DNA from: Microthyrium microscopicum
Taxonomy: Eukaryota; Ascomycota; Dothideomycetes; Microthyriales; Microthyriaceae
DNA length: 64,000 nt
Direction of reading: 5' to 3'
Assembly: GCA_010405405.1 (NCBI GenBank)
Contig: MU004231.1
Coordinates: 186,001-250,000, forward strand
The translations under genes and the position numbers were made by a program. The stretch's first letter is position 1. Each line of letters starts with the position of its first letter. The notes below the pieces were generated by a model. It did no database searches and was not told the origin of the DNA. It saw nothing but the letters and a program-made list of their open reading frames with translations. Of the stretch, positions 37,009 through 52,008 are shown piece after piece.

Positions 37009-39397
37009 ATGTCGGTTCGCCGACCACGCGAGGTAAGTGAATCCAGTATCGTCTTGAGTACTATTTACTAATCTTTTAGACCCTCGGTGGACTGAACGCA
37101 AATACTTCCGCAATTCCTATGCCCACTTCCGCAATGAAGCGCTCAACCTCGACCTCGAATCTACACTCCTCTTCCATGGGCGCGGCGCCAACACATGTCC
37201 GGTCGCATTCTGGATCCCGCATGTCCATGGCCGGGCCGTCGCGTCCTCCACAGCCCAACTTTGCGCGCGCGTCGACAGCCGGCTTTGGAGATATGGCTCC
37301 GCCCATGTCTGCGCAACGACCGTCAAACCTCATGCACAGCGCACGTAAAAGCCTAATGCCTATGGCTACTCCGGCGCGTGGTATGGGCATGCACACGCCT
37401 GGCCCTGATCCCCTTGGTCGAAGAAGCAGCGTCTACTCTGGTCGCCCATCCACAATGAGCGGCGGCATGAATGGTGGTATGGCACAACGCGAATCATTCT
37501 TCTCAACAGCACCGGTGGCGGGAGTTGTGGCAGTTGATCCGCGGCGGCGTGATGCCAGTACGCGCGCGCAGATGGTCCACGAGCTGCAGGAATATTTGCA
37601 GCGCAACAATTTCGAGCTCAAGACGGGAATGGGGTTGACTGGCAAGTCGATGACGAGTCCGACGCAGAAAGAGTTTGCGACGATGTTCAAGTGGCTGTAC
37701 AATCAGGTGGATCCAAGTTATCATTTCCAGAAAAATATGGACGCAGAAATCCCTCCATTACTCAAGCAGTTGCGCTACCCATTTGAGAAGAACATTTCAA
37801 AAAGCGCAATTCAGGCTGTTGGTGGTCAGAACTGGCACACGTTTCTTGGAATGTTGCATTGGTTGATGCAATTGGCGCAGATGATGGAGGCGTACACCAC
37901 TGGTAATTTCGATTACGCTTGCATGGAGGCGGGTCTTGATGTCAAGAGCGATCGTATCATCTATCAGTTCATGACAGAGAGCTACTCGGCTTGGTTGCAG
38001 GTTGATGATAGTGCACCAGACGATGAGGCGGACAAGGTCGTCAAGATGTATGTGGATCGCATGGACAAAGATTTCCGCGAAGTCAACAAGGACCTGGTCG
38101 CCGACGTAGAAATGCTAGAGGCTGACAAGAAGGGACTTGAAGAGCAGATTGCAGACTTGGAACAGGAAGCCAACTACGGCCAAAGATTGGACGAACTGGT
38201 GGAAGTCATCAACTCTGATATCGCCAAATACAGCACCTACATTGACAAGATCGAGAGCCGACGCAAGCGTACTGAAGAAAATATCAAGAACATCAACGAT
38301 GACCTCAACAAGATTGAGGACGAACTCGCCAAAGCGGAAGCAGAAAAGTCCGAATATCAACAGACTCTCAGTTCCCATGGAATCACCATGCAGGATCTCG
38401 ATCGTATGACGACCGAGATGGAGCGTCTGGAACAAGCGAAGGCTGCCATAGTTGCACGAAGTGACGAATTGCGAATGCGACTCACCGACAAAGAGCTGGA
38501 TGCATCTCGAAAGCTGGATGAATTGGAGCAACTGACCACGACCTACAATTCTTTGGCACACAAAATAGGCCTCATTCCATCCACAGCACCAAACGCTAAA
38601 GGTCAATCGTTTGAGCTTTCATTGACCATAAATCCGACACCAGACTTCGACCTCTCACAATCACAAGCTCCATCCACACGATTACTCAAGGACTCATCAA
38701 ATGGCTACATGCCATATCAACTTCTCAATCTAGACCTCAATGGTATTGTTCGTCCAGCCATCACATCTCTTCGCAAGGAAATCAGCGACCGACAAGATCG
38801 TGCTCTGGAGGAACATCTGCAAAATCACACCTTGGTAGACGGAGTAAACGAGGCGCTAGAGTACGCGCAGGGCGAAGTCAACAGCCTCCACGCTCGAATC
38901 CGTGCCGCAGAAGAGGAACTCGACAAGACCCAAGAAACCACAACAACAAAAAAGATGCAGTCCGAGGCACATATCGAGCGCATAGAAAAGGAGCTAGCCA
39001 AACTACGACAAGGTCTGACTGAAACCATCCAGTCCATGGAACAGCGAGAGATTGCAACAAATCTAGAGTACGTTCCTATCTCCCATCCCACTCACAGTTT
39101 TCAAAGCAACATATTTTCTAACAAGATCACAGATACGAACAACTCACCATCCGAGCCACAAGTCTCCGCGAAGAACTACACACTCAAATCGAGCGGATCC
39201 TCAACGACGTCATCAAATTTAAAATCAACATCCAAAAGAAACTCGAAGCCTACGAAGAGTTTGTCCTAGAAGAAGTCCACCAAGAAGACACAAGAGTGAA
39301 GCGCGGAGAAGATAGTTTCGCTGACGAGCCCAAGGTAGAGCAGCAAGAAGCCACTTTAGGCGCGGAAGAAGATATTGATATGAGTGGCATGGAATAG
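37009..39397 (+). CDS. NDC80: Ndc80/Hec1, outer kinetochore subunit
   Basis: Three exons: 37009-37032, 37080-39067 and 39133-39397, giving 758 aa. The first exon holds only eight codons (MSVRRPRE). Ndc80 joins Nuf2, Spc24 and Spc25 to attach kinetochores to microtubules. A basic, Ser/Arg/Pro-rich N-terminal tail of about 145 residues carries many potential Aurora B sites. The calponin-homology domain follows (about 165-300), including [38 protein letters not shown] and the segment [15 protein letters not shown]. The remainder is long coiled coil broken by a Pro/Ser-rich loop at about 515-555. The last exon restores the coil ([15 protein letters not shown]) and ends in an acidic tail ([10 protein letters not shown]). 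Without the 65-nt second intron the frame runs out of the coil. Confidence 0.96.
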
Positions 39398-41003
39398 AAC
39401 CATAACGCTAGCTTTGGTGTTTCACGGATTGTGCATGAAATGTTGGGAATGAGTGGCGATGTTTTTTTTTATAACGAGGACAGGAAGTGGTTGGACGATT
39501 CTCTTTTTGTTACTACTCATACCCAATTTGCTTTTGATGGTTTCGGTTGTAGTGCGGAGTGATAAATAGAAAGTTATGTTACAGGCAAGGCTGAAATACG
39601 ACAAGGCTCCATATAATATGTTTTTGATGGATGAATGATAAGGCTAGTTCTGTGATTGTACCAAGAACTATCACAAGTGATAGAAAGACATCTCAGGCTC
39701 ATGTCAGCAGCGATAGCTCCTACCATCGCTAATAGGGTGTTTGCGAATAGAAAATTCCACATTATCATTTTGTGTGATGACTCGACGGGTCCTAATTCTA
39801 AACGTAGAAGTCAAAGCACGTATAACAAGGCATATTGTATACCATTTCGCAATTGATAGGGGTTGCCATTTATTCTGTTGACATTTAGAGCTATTATCTG
39901 GGTACCGGTAGTCGGAATGTTTCGACTGAAACAGATCTTCATTGCGTAACCGGTGATCCTTTGCCAAACCAGGGAGCGGGCAACGACATCAATGTAGATT
40001 ACCCATTCTTTGCCGTGTGTGTGTCGTCATGGCATCTGAAGCGGTGAACTTTTGGGTATCAATCAGCTCTAGAGAAGCACCTAGAAACCCAGCCGAAATA
40101 TGTACCGTTTTCAACGAGAAGGTACGATGAGGTATAAATTGCATCACATCACGCGTGAACGGTTAAAGGCAAACTGTTGGAGCGTGTCCAGAAGGGGTGG
40201 CGTTGATCACAGCGGTTGAACTTGTGGGGAACAGACCGATCGCCTAAACTACAACAAGACTAGCGGCATAGGCGAGGCTGGCGAACAACCTGGGGAATTC
40301 GTGGAGATTGGGACAGCTTGACGCCGCATTTCCAGAAACATCCGCGTGCCTGTCTGTCCTGCTGCGACGTAGTCATTCTTTGGGCAACCGGCTAATTGTT
40401 CTCCAAAGAGCCGCAAAGCTCTAGCATCTTCTTTGGGAAGTTGTAGGCTGCGGCAGATGCTGCCGATGAAGCTGCTCAACGTCGCGTGATAATGGGGCTA
40501 TGAGAGTTGAGAGGCACTGTTCGCACGGGTGTATCTGGTCAATGCCAATGAGTTTGTTTGATAGAAACAGCCTTGCCAAACCCGACACTGACAGCTCTTT
40601 CTTCACCAAGGCAATTGCCCCATACGACGATGTATGTTCTGATGTAGAGAAGGACTCGTGTGCTTCAATGTATACCATGACAAGTTGACGGCATGATCCC
40701 ATTGACTCTTTCAGCAATGTGGATGCAGGTACCTAACAAAGTATCGTAGGACGAAGCTCTTGAAGCAGGAGATTACAGTCGCGTGATCATCGCCTTAACC
40801 ATCGCGGTTGCCCAGAACCCAGAAACAAGGGTCCAGCCTTGTGAGCCTATTACAGTATTACATATGAACTTTCCCCTCTCCCTCAACTTCAATCCTCTAC
40901 TCCATCTTCCCATCATCAAACACTTCCATTTCTCCAATTCATCAAACACTACTACCAATTCCTCTCTCTCTACCTTCAATCCTTCCCTACTAGCTCCGAC
41001 AAG
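39398..41003. other. Intergenic with 5' leader of the Stf2-like gene
   Basis: About 1.6 kb. Bases 40870-41004 are strongly pyrimidine-rich and end at a splice donor, so they are probably the promoter core and first non-coding exon of the Stf2-like gene. Minus-strand frames at 40249-40717 have no ATG start and no recognisable family; they may be a decayed gene or chance. Confidence 0.5.
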
Positions 41004-41793
41004 AGTAAGTTATATCTCCCTCAGCTCCGCTCCCCTTCAGCCGCACTGTATGACGTGACATGTTTGTCTCTTGAGATTGTCAGCAATGGTCCATATGCTG
41101 TTTATCATCTCTTATTCATCCAATTTCATCTCAATTGGTTCCACTGTGTCAATCGCTATGACTGTGGAACCAAAAACTGTTATTGTTGCTCATGTTTCGG
41201 TTGGTTGACATGACGTCGGCTGACCCCTGAATTTACAGTGACTCGATCTCACAAGTACACCGACCGTGACTACTCCAATGAGGACGGAGAGCATGTGCAA
41301 CATATGCCAAAGTTCTTTGCCAAGTCAGGCTTTGCCGACGCTGATCCCAAAAAGATCAAGAAGGAGGGCGGTGGAAAGGGCAATTGGTGAGTCCTTTGTT
41401 ATTGTTTACCCCTTTATCATTCTCTACCGATGCTCCTTACTATCCACGAGATGTCACCCCAAAAAGCTTTGTATTCACACCGCCAATTGACCGAACCAAT
41501 CAAACTGCACTAAATTTCCAAAAACTTTCCTTTCATTTTTAACATTTTCGAATAGGGGTCACCCAGGCGAAGAAGTCGTAGACACTGCCTACAATCCAAC
41601 CAATCCTCGTCGCCGAAGCAATTCTTCCGGCCATTCCAAGAGTGCCAAAGACTTCAAGACCAAATTCGAGGTCGTTGAGCACGAGCCAGTCTTCGAGGAC
41701 ATGCCTCCAGAGGAGGAAGACGAGGAACACGTCAAACTTGAGCATCAAAGCACCACTTCCTCCACCGAGACAGTTGATGGAAGTCACGATTAG
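41004..41793 (+). CDS. STF2: Stf2-like hydrophilin (ATP synthase stabilising-factor family)
   Basis: The coding sequence is 41004, 41239-41386 and 41556-41793, giving 128 aa. The start codon is split: A at 41004, then a 234-nt intron (donor GTAAGT, acceptor TTTACAG), then TG at 41239. The product starts MTRSHKYTDRDYSNEDGEH and contains FFAKSGFADADPKKIKKEG followed by GKGNWGHPGEEV, joined across intron 2 at the Trp codon. This matches yeast Stf2 and its paralog (start MTR-K-T-R, then IKKQGSGKGNWGKPGDE). Yeast Stf2 is a small, very hydrophilic protein linked to F1Fo-ATPase inhibitor stability and to desiccation tolerance. The C-terminus is acidic and Ser/Thr-rich. No ATG in frame precedes MTRS without splicing. 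Confidence 0.87.
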
Positions 41794-43265
41794 AGTGATT
41801 GTGATTGCGTGGTACCACACCTCATTCTGTCTGACAACAGCATCGGTTCGCCATAGCCGAACAGACACTTTGAGACCACGAATGGCCCTGGTGTGCACCT
41901 CCTAATTCTTACGACCTGTTTTCTGCTCTCGTTACGATATGCCTTGTCTTTCATTTGACTCGGCGTTAACTTTTCCTGTCCTGAATGGAGTTTGGGAAAA
42001 ACATTGTTCTATATATGTTACTTTAAACATCAGCCTTAGCCAAGCTGAAGGCACATTGTGTCGTTCGAAAGGGAATCACACCCTTTTCGACTTACCTGAC
42101 CTACCTCAACTTTCCACTTTCGGAATGTCGATTGCTTGGTCGGGTGCTACTTTCTGTCAACGCCCAATGTACTATGTAGAATGATACTCAGTTGACAACA
42201 CATCATCTCTCAATCGCACTGTGATTCTAGTGATACTCGTTACAATCGACGCTCGATACTATTGTGATGCCATGCATGTCATCACCCATCGGTATCATTC
42301 GATCAAGCTGATTTTCATAAGCTCCCTGCACTTCAATCGTATTCTATCTACAGCCTCCTCCTTCAAACGAACGGCAAACGTTTGGAATGGCCAAGAACAC
42401 GGCTTTGTAACCGATTATCACGCCCTCCTACCCTATTCCTGCAACAGATCACGCATTCTACTCCAACATTGCCTCCGCGGCCTCATCTCCTCCTACACCA
42501 TCTCACCACGCAGCGAACATACATTCCTCATCCCCACGGGTCCCCGCTGACCACATCTTCCGCATTCCACGCCCAAAGGACCGCAAGTCGGTGTCTTGAC
42601 TTCTCTGGCACGCTATCAACCCGCGTGAACGCTCGCGCGCCAGGTACAACGTAGCCATATCGCCATCGGCGAGCTATCTCCCATCTCGCGACGGTGGTGG
42701 GTGACAGTCTAGACGGCGTGGTATGCTTTGCTGGGCATGTGGTGGGATTTGTAAGGCGAGATATCACTCAATGGATGCATGATGTGCTGAATGTGTCCCT
42801 GGTAACTGGACTTGTTGAGGATGGTAGGTAGTTTATGCGGGCTAGTCTGGCTGTTGAGGGCAGATGGGTTGGGTTAATTGTGCGCTGTTTACATGTCTGG
42901 GACGCGATTTGTCGGGGTGGGAGTGGGGCACGGGTGATAAGGGCGGTATGGAGAGTACGTGTTGGCTCATCTAGGTTGAGGGGTGGAGCCACTTGAGGAG
43001 GTATTGGGGGATTGGAGAAGTCTGGAGATTGTGAGGTATGGAGTATGCGTGGGCTGAAGGACCGAAGAGATGAGATGGTGGTGGTGTTAGTGGTAGATAT
43101 CTCAGTGATGATAGTATCGTGGCCTTGGTGGCGATTAGAGGGAGGTTGCGAAGATCGACTACCCGTAGCTTGATCAACAACATGAGTGCAAAATAAAGGG
43201 ATGTAGTGATGAACAAAAAGAAAGAAGTTACAAATTAGAATATGTTCATGCAGTTAAGTAAGGTT
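41794..43265. other. Convergent intergenic region
   Basis: About 1.47 kb between the Stf2-like and adenine deaminase stop codons. Several frames are open on the minus strand at 42528-43216, but none starts with ATG in a plausible place and their content is Pro/Thr/Ser low-complexity. I see no gene. The 3' untranslated regions must be here. Confidence 0.45.
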
Positions 43266-44315
43266 CTAATGTTGCGAGATCACGGTTCTGAGCTCGCCCA
43301 TGAGCTCATTCTTCCTTTCGTCAGAGCACCAGCTTCCTTGTATACCGTTGGTGCATATCGTCTCCCAGTCTTTGACAGATAGATTGTGTGCTTCTTGGAC
43401 AGCACAATACGTATCGAGTATGTATGCACCAAAGTATGCAGGATCATCCGAATTCAGGCTGAACTTGACACCAGCATCCAGGAACTTTCTGATTGGGACT
43501 TCCTTCATCGATGGAACACATCGTAACAATATGTTGCTTACAGGACAAAGCGTCAGCAAGAAGCCTTCATCTGCCACTCTTTTCATGAGTACTGGGTCTT
43601 CAGCAAGACGAAGCCCATGATCGATCCGCTGGCAGCCAAGATTGTCCAATGCACTAGCAATGTTCTGTGCCGGGCCTTCTTCACCCGCATGAGCGGTCCT
43701 CCTCACATTCAAATCCCGGGCTTTGTCATATATCTCTTTAAACATGACGGGTGGGAAATCATTCTCGCTCGAGTCAAGTCCGATGCCGACAACACGACCA
43801 TCTCGGAAACTCGCCTGGACATCGGCGTTGTCAAACACGGCCAGGCTGTCTGCAACAGGAAGATGCCGAAGAAAGCAAGCAATAATGTTGACGCTCATAT
43901 GAAGCTCATCTTCGGCCCTTTTCTTCGCGTCCACAAACCCCTGAAGCATAGTATTATAGTCAATACCACGACTGAGATGAGCCTGCGGATCGAAAAACAC
44001 CTCTGCATGGCGAACGCCATCCTTGGCCGCCCGCTGGAAATACCGCCACGCCAATTCGCAGAAATCAACAGATTCGCGCAGCACGGACATGCCAATGTAG
44101 TAGTAACCCAGGAAATCGTCTAGCGAGGTGAAGCGTAGATACCGATCCCGCAGGGCCTGTTCAGAGGTAAACGCGGCATCATCGGCCAGAAGTTTGATTC
44201 CATGTTTGGCGGCCAGGGAGAAGAGGAGATCGGGCTCGAGTGCGCCTTCTAAATGAATGTGTTGTTCAACTTTTGGTAGCGCACAGATGAGAGGATGGAG
44301 CGCTGATTTGCACAT
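43266..44315 (-). CDS. AAH1: Adenine deaminase (Aah1 type)
   Basis: A single exon of 349 aa, close to yeast Aah1 (347 aa). It hydrolyses adenine to hypoxanthine plus ammonia in purine salvage. The start MCKSALHPLI at 44315 is the first ATG in frame. The amidohydrolase metal site is complete: His19 and His21 (VEQHIHLEG), His209 in HAGEEG with Glu212, and Asp290 in SLNSDDPAYF. Other family blocks are RYFQRAAKDGVRHAEVFFDP and QRIDHGLRL. The fungal adenine deaminases differ from true adenosine deaminases by this shorter form, which fits adenine as substrate; that specificity is inferred from similarity. Confidence 0.94.
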   Translation of the reverse strand: MCKSALHPLICALPKVEQHIHLEGALEPDLLFSLAAKHGIKLLADDAAFTSEQALRDRYLRFTSLDDFLGYYYIGMSVLRESVDFCELAWRYFQRAAKDGVRHAEVFFDPQAHLSRGIDYNTMLQGFVDAKKRAEDELHMSVNIIACFLRHLPVADSLAVFDNADVQASFRDGRVVGIGLDSSENDFPPVMFKEIYDKARDLNVRRTAHAGEEGPAQNIASALDNLGCQRIDHGLRLAEDPVLMKRVADEGFLLTLCPVSNILLRCVPSMKEVPIRKFLDAGVKFSLNSDDPAYFGAYILDTYCAVQEAHNLSVKDWETICTNGIQGSWCSDERKNELMGELRTVISQH

Positions 44316-44552
44316 TGTTGGTATCCGAGCTATCTGAATTGAAAACCCGGAAAACCAGGGAAGAGAGGTTGAGCACTGTCCACGCTTGGTTTTGTGTTTC
44401 GTAGACAATTTAGATACGGAAGTTGACCGATGGGATATATAGGCCCTATTCGGTAGACTGAGCCGGGCCGAGCGTGAGAGTATAGATATGCGATATAGAA
44501 ACTTTGCGTGTCAGATTCGTTCTCACTAATTTCCCGTCTGTGGGGGTCTGGT

Positions 44553-44825
44553 ATGATTGGTCTTGATGATGATTCTCCAAAGGCTCACTATGTTGAGCGG
44601 CGGCCAGAGATGGATCTGAGCCGAACTAAAGCTATATTCGTGGGTAGATATGGAAGAGTTTGGTATCTCCAAGATTTACTGATGGTTTGTGATAAGCTTG
44701 ATTGGTGGTTTGACCTCGATGCTCTAGAGTATACCAATGCTATTGCGAGAGACTTGATATTTGATGATATAAGTGGAAAGATGAATGATTGCGTTACTGA
44801 GATGATACATGCAAGTCATGTGTAG
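44553..44825 (+). CDS. Small hypothetical protein
   Basis: Ninety codons from an ATG at 44553; the frame is open back to 44508 without another ATG. The product is acidic with several aromatic residues (KLDWWFDLDALEY, DLIFDDISGK), which looks more like protein than chance. No domain is recognised. It is divergent from the adenine deaminase gene. A missing 5' exon is possible, since ATTCG at 44515 is preceded by a CAG. It could also be the remnant of a longer gene. Confidence 0.28.
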   Translation: MIGLDDDSPKAHYVERRPEMDLSRTKAIFVGRYGRVWYLQDLLMVCDKLDWWFDLDALEYTNAIARDLIFDDISGKMNDCVTEMIHASHV

Positions 44826-46035
44826 CAATCTTGATCCTGAACGATGTCTTTGGATAAATATACTAGTTTAGAGCAGATAAATGAAAAGCGGCTCATGCCG
44901 AACGCCGGATGTGGGCCCTTCGCTTTCGCCTCATTTTTCAAGGTTATTGGATGCTCGGTGCGTCCTATTAAGCTACCTAATTATGATCACGATTATAGGT
45001 AAATATAAATATGGAAATGACTGTTGAAAGTCTAAGCTGTGCTAAGTCTTAATTTCAGTTTTTGAGCAAATTTCCAAACAATCATCATTCAATCGCTCAT
45101 TTCTTTCATCTTGTTGAATTGTCTAGCTGTTGAGGGCACGCCAGTCATTCTGTTCATTGATTGGAAGTTGAGTAGTTCAAGTTTGTAGGTAAATGATGTC
45201 GTTAGCATTAGAATCTTTCGACAAGGATATGGAATTTGTTTTAAGGAAAGACACTCGTTAACCGAAATCTACATCTTATACTGATACTGAGCTTGGATCA
45301 AGAGGTCTCACATGGTAACTACTACAGTAGTCGTCGCAACAGCATGTGGTAGTTTGGGTTTGCAGTATTGGTATGATGGTTCCTGAGGATTCCAGCTGGC
45401 CTTATACTGGTATGCGACTAACCTCACTGGGCACATTCCCAATATTAAAGTCAAGCCCTTCAGGTAAACCTGCATGCCGTGATGAGGCCAAAGGATGCGC
45501 TTAATTTATATGTTCCGCAGCAATTGCTTGATCTGGTTTGGCGTTTTTATGAACACCATCGGCAGTGTTCAAAGTAGTTTCTAGATCGAGTCAATTTACT
45601 AAACCGCAAACCTAAGATAACTTGATATGCGAAGGGGGAGGATGGTGTCACGGTAGATTTCCACGTGGCTTGAGCGCAACAGTACCGGTACAGACAAACA
45701 CCCGTCGTGCGTCGTGCTTTGACAGAAGGCTGGGAGCTGAAATATTCGTGTCACAATACCAACGTCGTACCTCTTACACTGGAGGCAGACTCTCACAGAA
45801 GAACAGCAGAACGTCCTTGCAGGTGTCAATAACGGAGAATATCCGATGCGGGAGCAGCCATTCATATCAGCAAAGACGATATTGGGAGCCAGCGATTTGG
45901 TGCCTTGTTGCAGCATGTATGATGTATCAGATCGGTCGAACTGATGGCCTGGCATGCCTGGGACGGACGGCTGGATAGGCGGCTCCAAGCTGAGGTTTTC
46001 GCTTGATTCCGTTGACTTGTCATTGGCGGACAGAT

Positions 46036-46070
46036 GACGGACAAATTATTAGGCGGATGGTCTGTCCGTC
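46036..46070. repeat. Inverted repeat, 8-bp arms
   Basis: GACGGACA at 46036-46043 and its exact reverse complement TGTCCGTC at 46063-46070 enclose 19 bases. Nearby bases repeat the same core (GCGGACAG). It could be a regulator site or a small hairpin; chance is also possible. Confidence 0.35.
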
Positions 46071-47483
46071 CACGCCAGCAAGGACTGGTCAACATATCGT
46101 CGACTTAGTAACCCAAAGACCGAGGAGTGTAATTTCAGGGTGATGAAAAGGATGATGTCGAGATGAGGGCTATGGAAGATCGTCTAGCAGCAAGCAGATC
46201 CATTGAAAGTTCCATGTTTCGTGATGCTTCGCAGTAATATGAAAGTACAATACAAAGCAAGGTACGCGTGCAAGGTGTGCTTGGAGGACTAGGCGTAGCT
46301 TTTGAGAGGAGGTTGGGGAGACAGCGGTTCGAGTTTGCAAGGTTACTGTACAATTGTCTTGAATTGTCTAGTACAAATAAGTACTCACAATTAGTAAGTA
46401 ACGATTGCTTTTGTCTGTGCATAATTGGTGCTTGGTACGGCAGCGCAAGTTTGTACTCTACCATATCTGCTCAAGAATTGTGAAATTTCATCAAGGGTCG
46501 ACAATATACAGGCTGTAGAGGTTTGTTGGTTTGTATGATGCATCAAACGAACTCCAGAGTAGACACATACGCATAATTCTTCATCCCTTGCTAAGTGCGG
46601 CTAGGAGATCATCAACTGCTAGACAGCTTGGCCTTTCCCTTCACCTGGCATCGCATCGCATCAATAATATGTCAAACCACTTTACAACCATCTCAAGCCG
46701 GGTTTTCATTCGCGTGCCGGTCGTTTGTCGGAGCTACAGTGTTTCGGAGACAACCGAGAATTTTTAGTAGTCGTCTGATTTACCGTTTTTAGTCTCTTGT
46801 TTCCTCAAGTTCCGAAATAACAACATCCGTGTTCTGAGCTGCCGCCTGACATGGTAATTGATCCGATGGCGCTCTGCGCGGTGCTTCTTGTCTCCAACCA
46901 CCTGCAGCAAGCCTGGACTCTTCTTCTTCTTTGAGTTCTCAAGATAGGTACCTATCCTTGCCCTTGTTTCCCGATCTTTCTTCAGGCTCGTGAATGGCTG
47001 CATCAGCCTCGTGCAGTATGTACTGGTATCGTACCTCGAGAGTGCCAGTACCTATCGATCGACGCCCATTGGATGGCTGCTTTTTGCCTACTACTCCATC
47101 CAAGCTAAACCTGATTCTGGCAGTACCTGCTCTTACCACCGGAAGCTCTCGCCGCGAGCCGATGGCAAGGGATAACACCACCTTCCTTTGAAGTTGTACA
47201 TTGTCTTCATCAAGGAAGCAAACACGGAACATCTTGCATATGGAGATACTTACCAAGGGTAGTTTTAAGATTATCGATATAGTCATACTACGGTCGGATT
47301 AGTCATTTGGGCGAGGCTCACTCTCTTCAATTGTCTGATCTATCAATCGAGATCATTGCGAAGAACCGTCTCAAAGATCAATTACGTTGAGGACCCGGTA
47401 TCATTCATGCGATATTGTTTCGTTAACCACAATGGCTATCCCAGAACACCAAACGAACCAGTTCACGATGATTTGATGCGTTA

Positions 47484-47503
47484 CTAGTTCATCCATGAAC
47501 TAG
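47484..47503. repeat. Perfect 9-bp inverted repeat with 2-bp spacer
   Basis: CTAGTTCAT at 47484-47492 and ATGAACTAG at 47495-47503 are exact reverse complements around CC. The inner core TCATCCATGAAC occurs again at 47510-47521. Such a tight palindrome with a near copy resembles a dimeric regulator's binding site. It lies about 1.9 kb upstream of the Zn2Cys6 gene. Confidence 0.4.
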
Positions 47504-49250
47504 AGTAGCTCATCCATGAACCAATTACCGATGACAGCTACTGATTTATGCTGTTTAACGCTCCCGTGGGCGTGTACGCTATCCTGTAACGTACCTCCGT
47601 ACCTCACAGCGCTCTGCCCATCTGCAAGATGCAAGCACCCTTTAGGTATTCATCTTTATCCCCTGCTCAGAACCCCAGTTCCCATCATTTTGAATCCGTC
47701 AGCGATATTCCATGTACCCCGAGCATTGCAGCAGTTCGCCATTATCCATGACACGGAAGACGGATTGATCACATACTGCACCTGCCAACCTCCAATCGTA
47801 ATATTGTTATTTCCCCGTTCGGAATAATCGAAACTGCGAAATCGCCTTTGTATGTATCCAACTCACTCTATGGCCCCCAGAAAGAATGCAGTAGTTTCAT
47901 CTTACCAAATCGCGTTATAGCTCTAATGAAGATCCGATTTGGACCTATCTGACACTAGTTTCTACTTGGGTTCCTGTTCACTAAGTGCTAATCAATACAT
48001 ATCTCTGAAATTTCGCCGACTTTCCGACTTGGGTCCAGCCCTACCAGATGTTCAACATTCATATTCTTGGAGAAGCACGTCAACATTGAAGAGTGGGTTA
48101 GCTCTTACATTCAGGATTACCCGTTTGGCTGCATCAAAAAAACAACACCAAATCTGCAACCTCATCAGTGGCCTACATAAAGCCGAGGTCCACACTTGCA
48201 GAAAGAGAAGCATTACAGATTCTTTCAGGTCGGCAGATATAGCGAGCAGGAGAAACTCTAGGCTGACTATTTAAAGCTCCAATTGTTTCCCGATAGCTAT
48301 CTCATATTCATCAGGCCATCAATTACCATGCTGTAGCAAAGACTTGCTAGACTAGGTTTATTATCTGGCTAAGTTTGGGATTTTCGCTTCTTGGATCACT
48401 GCAGTGGCTGCCGGTCCCTGGTGGATTCCTCGCCTCATTATCCGCTCGGATTCCTAGTCCAGGTTCAGGTTACTCAGATATATGCACCACGAAAACGACA
48501 ACTGTCCCACAAGGCAACTGATATGTCGCTAGCCAACCGCTGATTTACGTCGTACTACCCTTCCATGGACGCTTTTCAGTCTCTGTGATTCAGTGATTTG
48601 CGCCGTCTCACCGCTGGCTCTTACGCAAGTAGCCGGGCAGTATCTTGTACATGAGATTGGAACACAACACGTTCATTCAGCATTCTTACGCCCCAGTGTT
48701 GTGGCAACCCCTGGATTTCAACTTGTTCGCACGGCACACGTGCTGCTCGGCGTCCCGAGAAATCGAACACATGTTACTCGAAAACGTGGGACTATCATTC
48801 TCGAAGTCAAAGGTCCGATCCGCCCAGCGCCATACTCGAAGACGCCAGGTTGATGCATATCGGCAATAGCGAGCTAGGGAATAGTGACGGCACACCCGAT
48901 TAATCCATTCCGCCTCTAGTCAGAGATCATTCTATAACTCCAGGAGACTTGCCATTCTGTGCTCTGAAAAGTCCTGATGAGACTTGTGGTGGCTGGAGGA
49001 TTGGTTTGCGTTGTTTCACACACTCCTTTCAACAAGTTCGAGACTAAATTTGAGTACAATCGAGCTACTGGCAGGTTCCGTTGATGTAGGAAGAACAGTT
49101 GTACGTTCAGCCCAAGTCCCCAGACTATACGAGGAAGAAAGCCAAGTACTTGATTATTACCTGCCACTCGAAAATTCCCCGAGAGATCTGTGCATAAGTG
49201 TAACCATAACTGGCCTGACTGACCACGATCAAACAGGGATAAGGAACTGA

Positions 49251-52008
<2,758 letters not shown>

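Noticed and set aside
38115-38606. Minus-strand ORF of 163 codons, Leu/Phe/Val-rich
   Set aside because: Antisense shadow of the Ndc80 coiled coil; reversed Glu/Lys-rich codons give hydrophobic-looking frames.
42528-43216. Chain of minus-strand frames downstream of STF2
   Set aside because: Pro/Thr/Ser low-complexity, no ATG start in the right places, and no consistent splice phases.
44820-45600. AT-rich segment considered as a decayed mobile element
   Set aside because: No terminal repeats, target-site duplication or coding trace was visible, so no family can be named.
45599-45988. Two overlapping antisense frames of about 120-130 codons
   Set aside because: They mirror each other on opposite strands, the minus one has no ATG, and neither resembles a family.
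46939-47286. Minus-strand ORF of 115 codons with an ATG
   Set aside because: Composition is not clearly protein-like, no domain is visible, and no splice partners were found; it may be chance in the gene-poor stretch.
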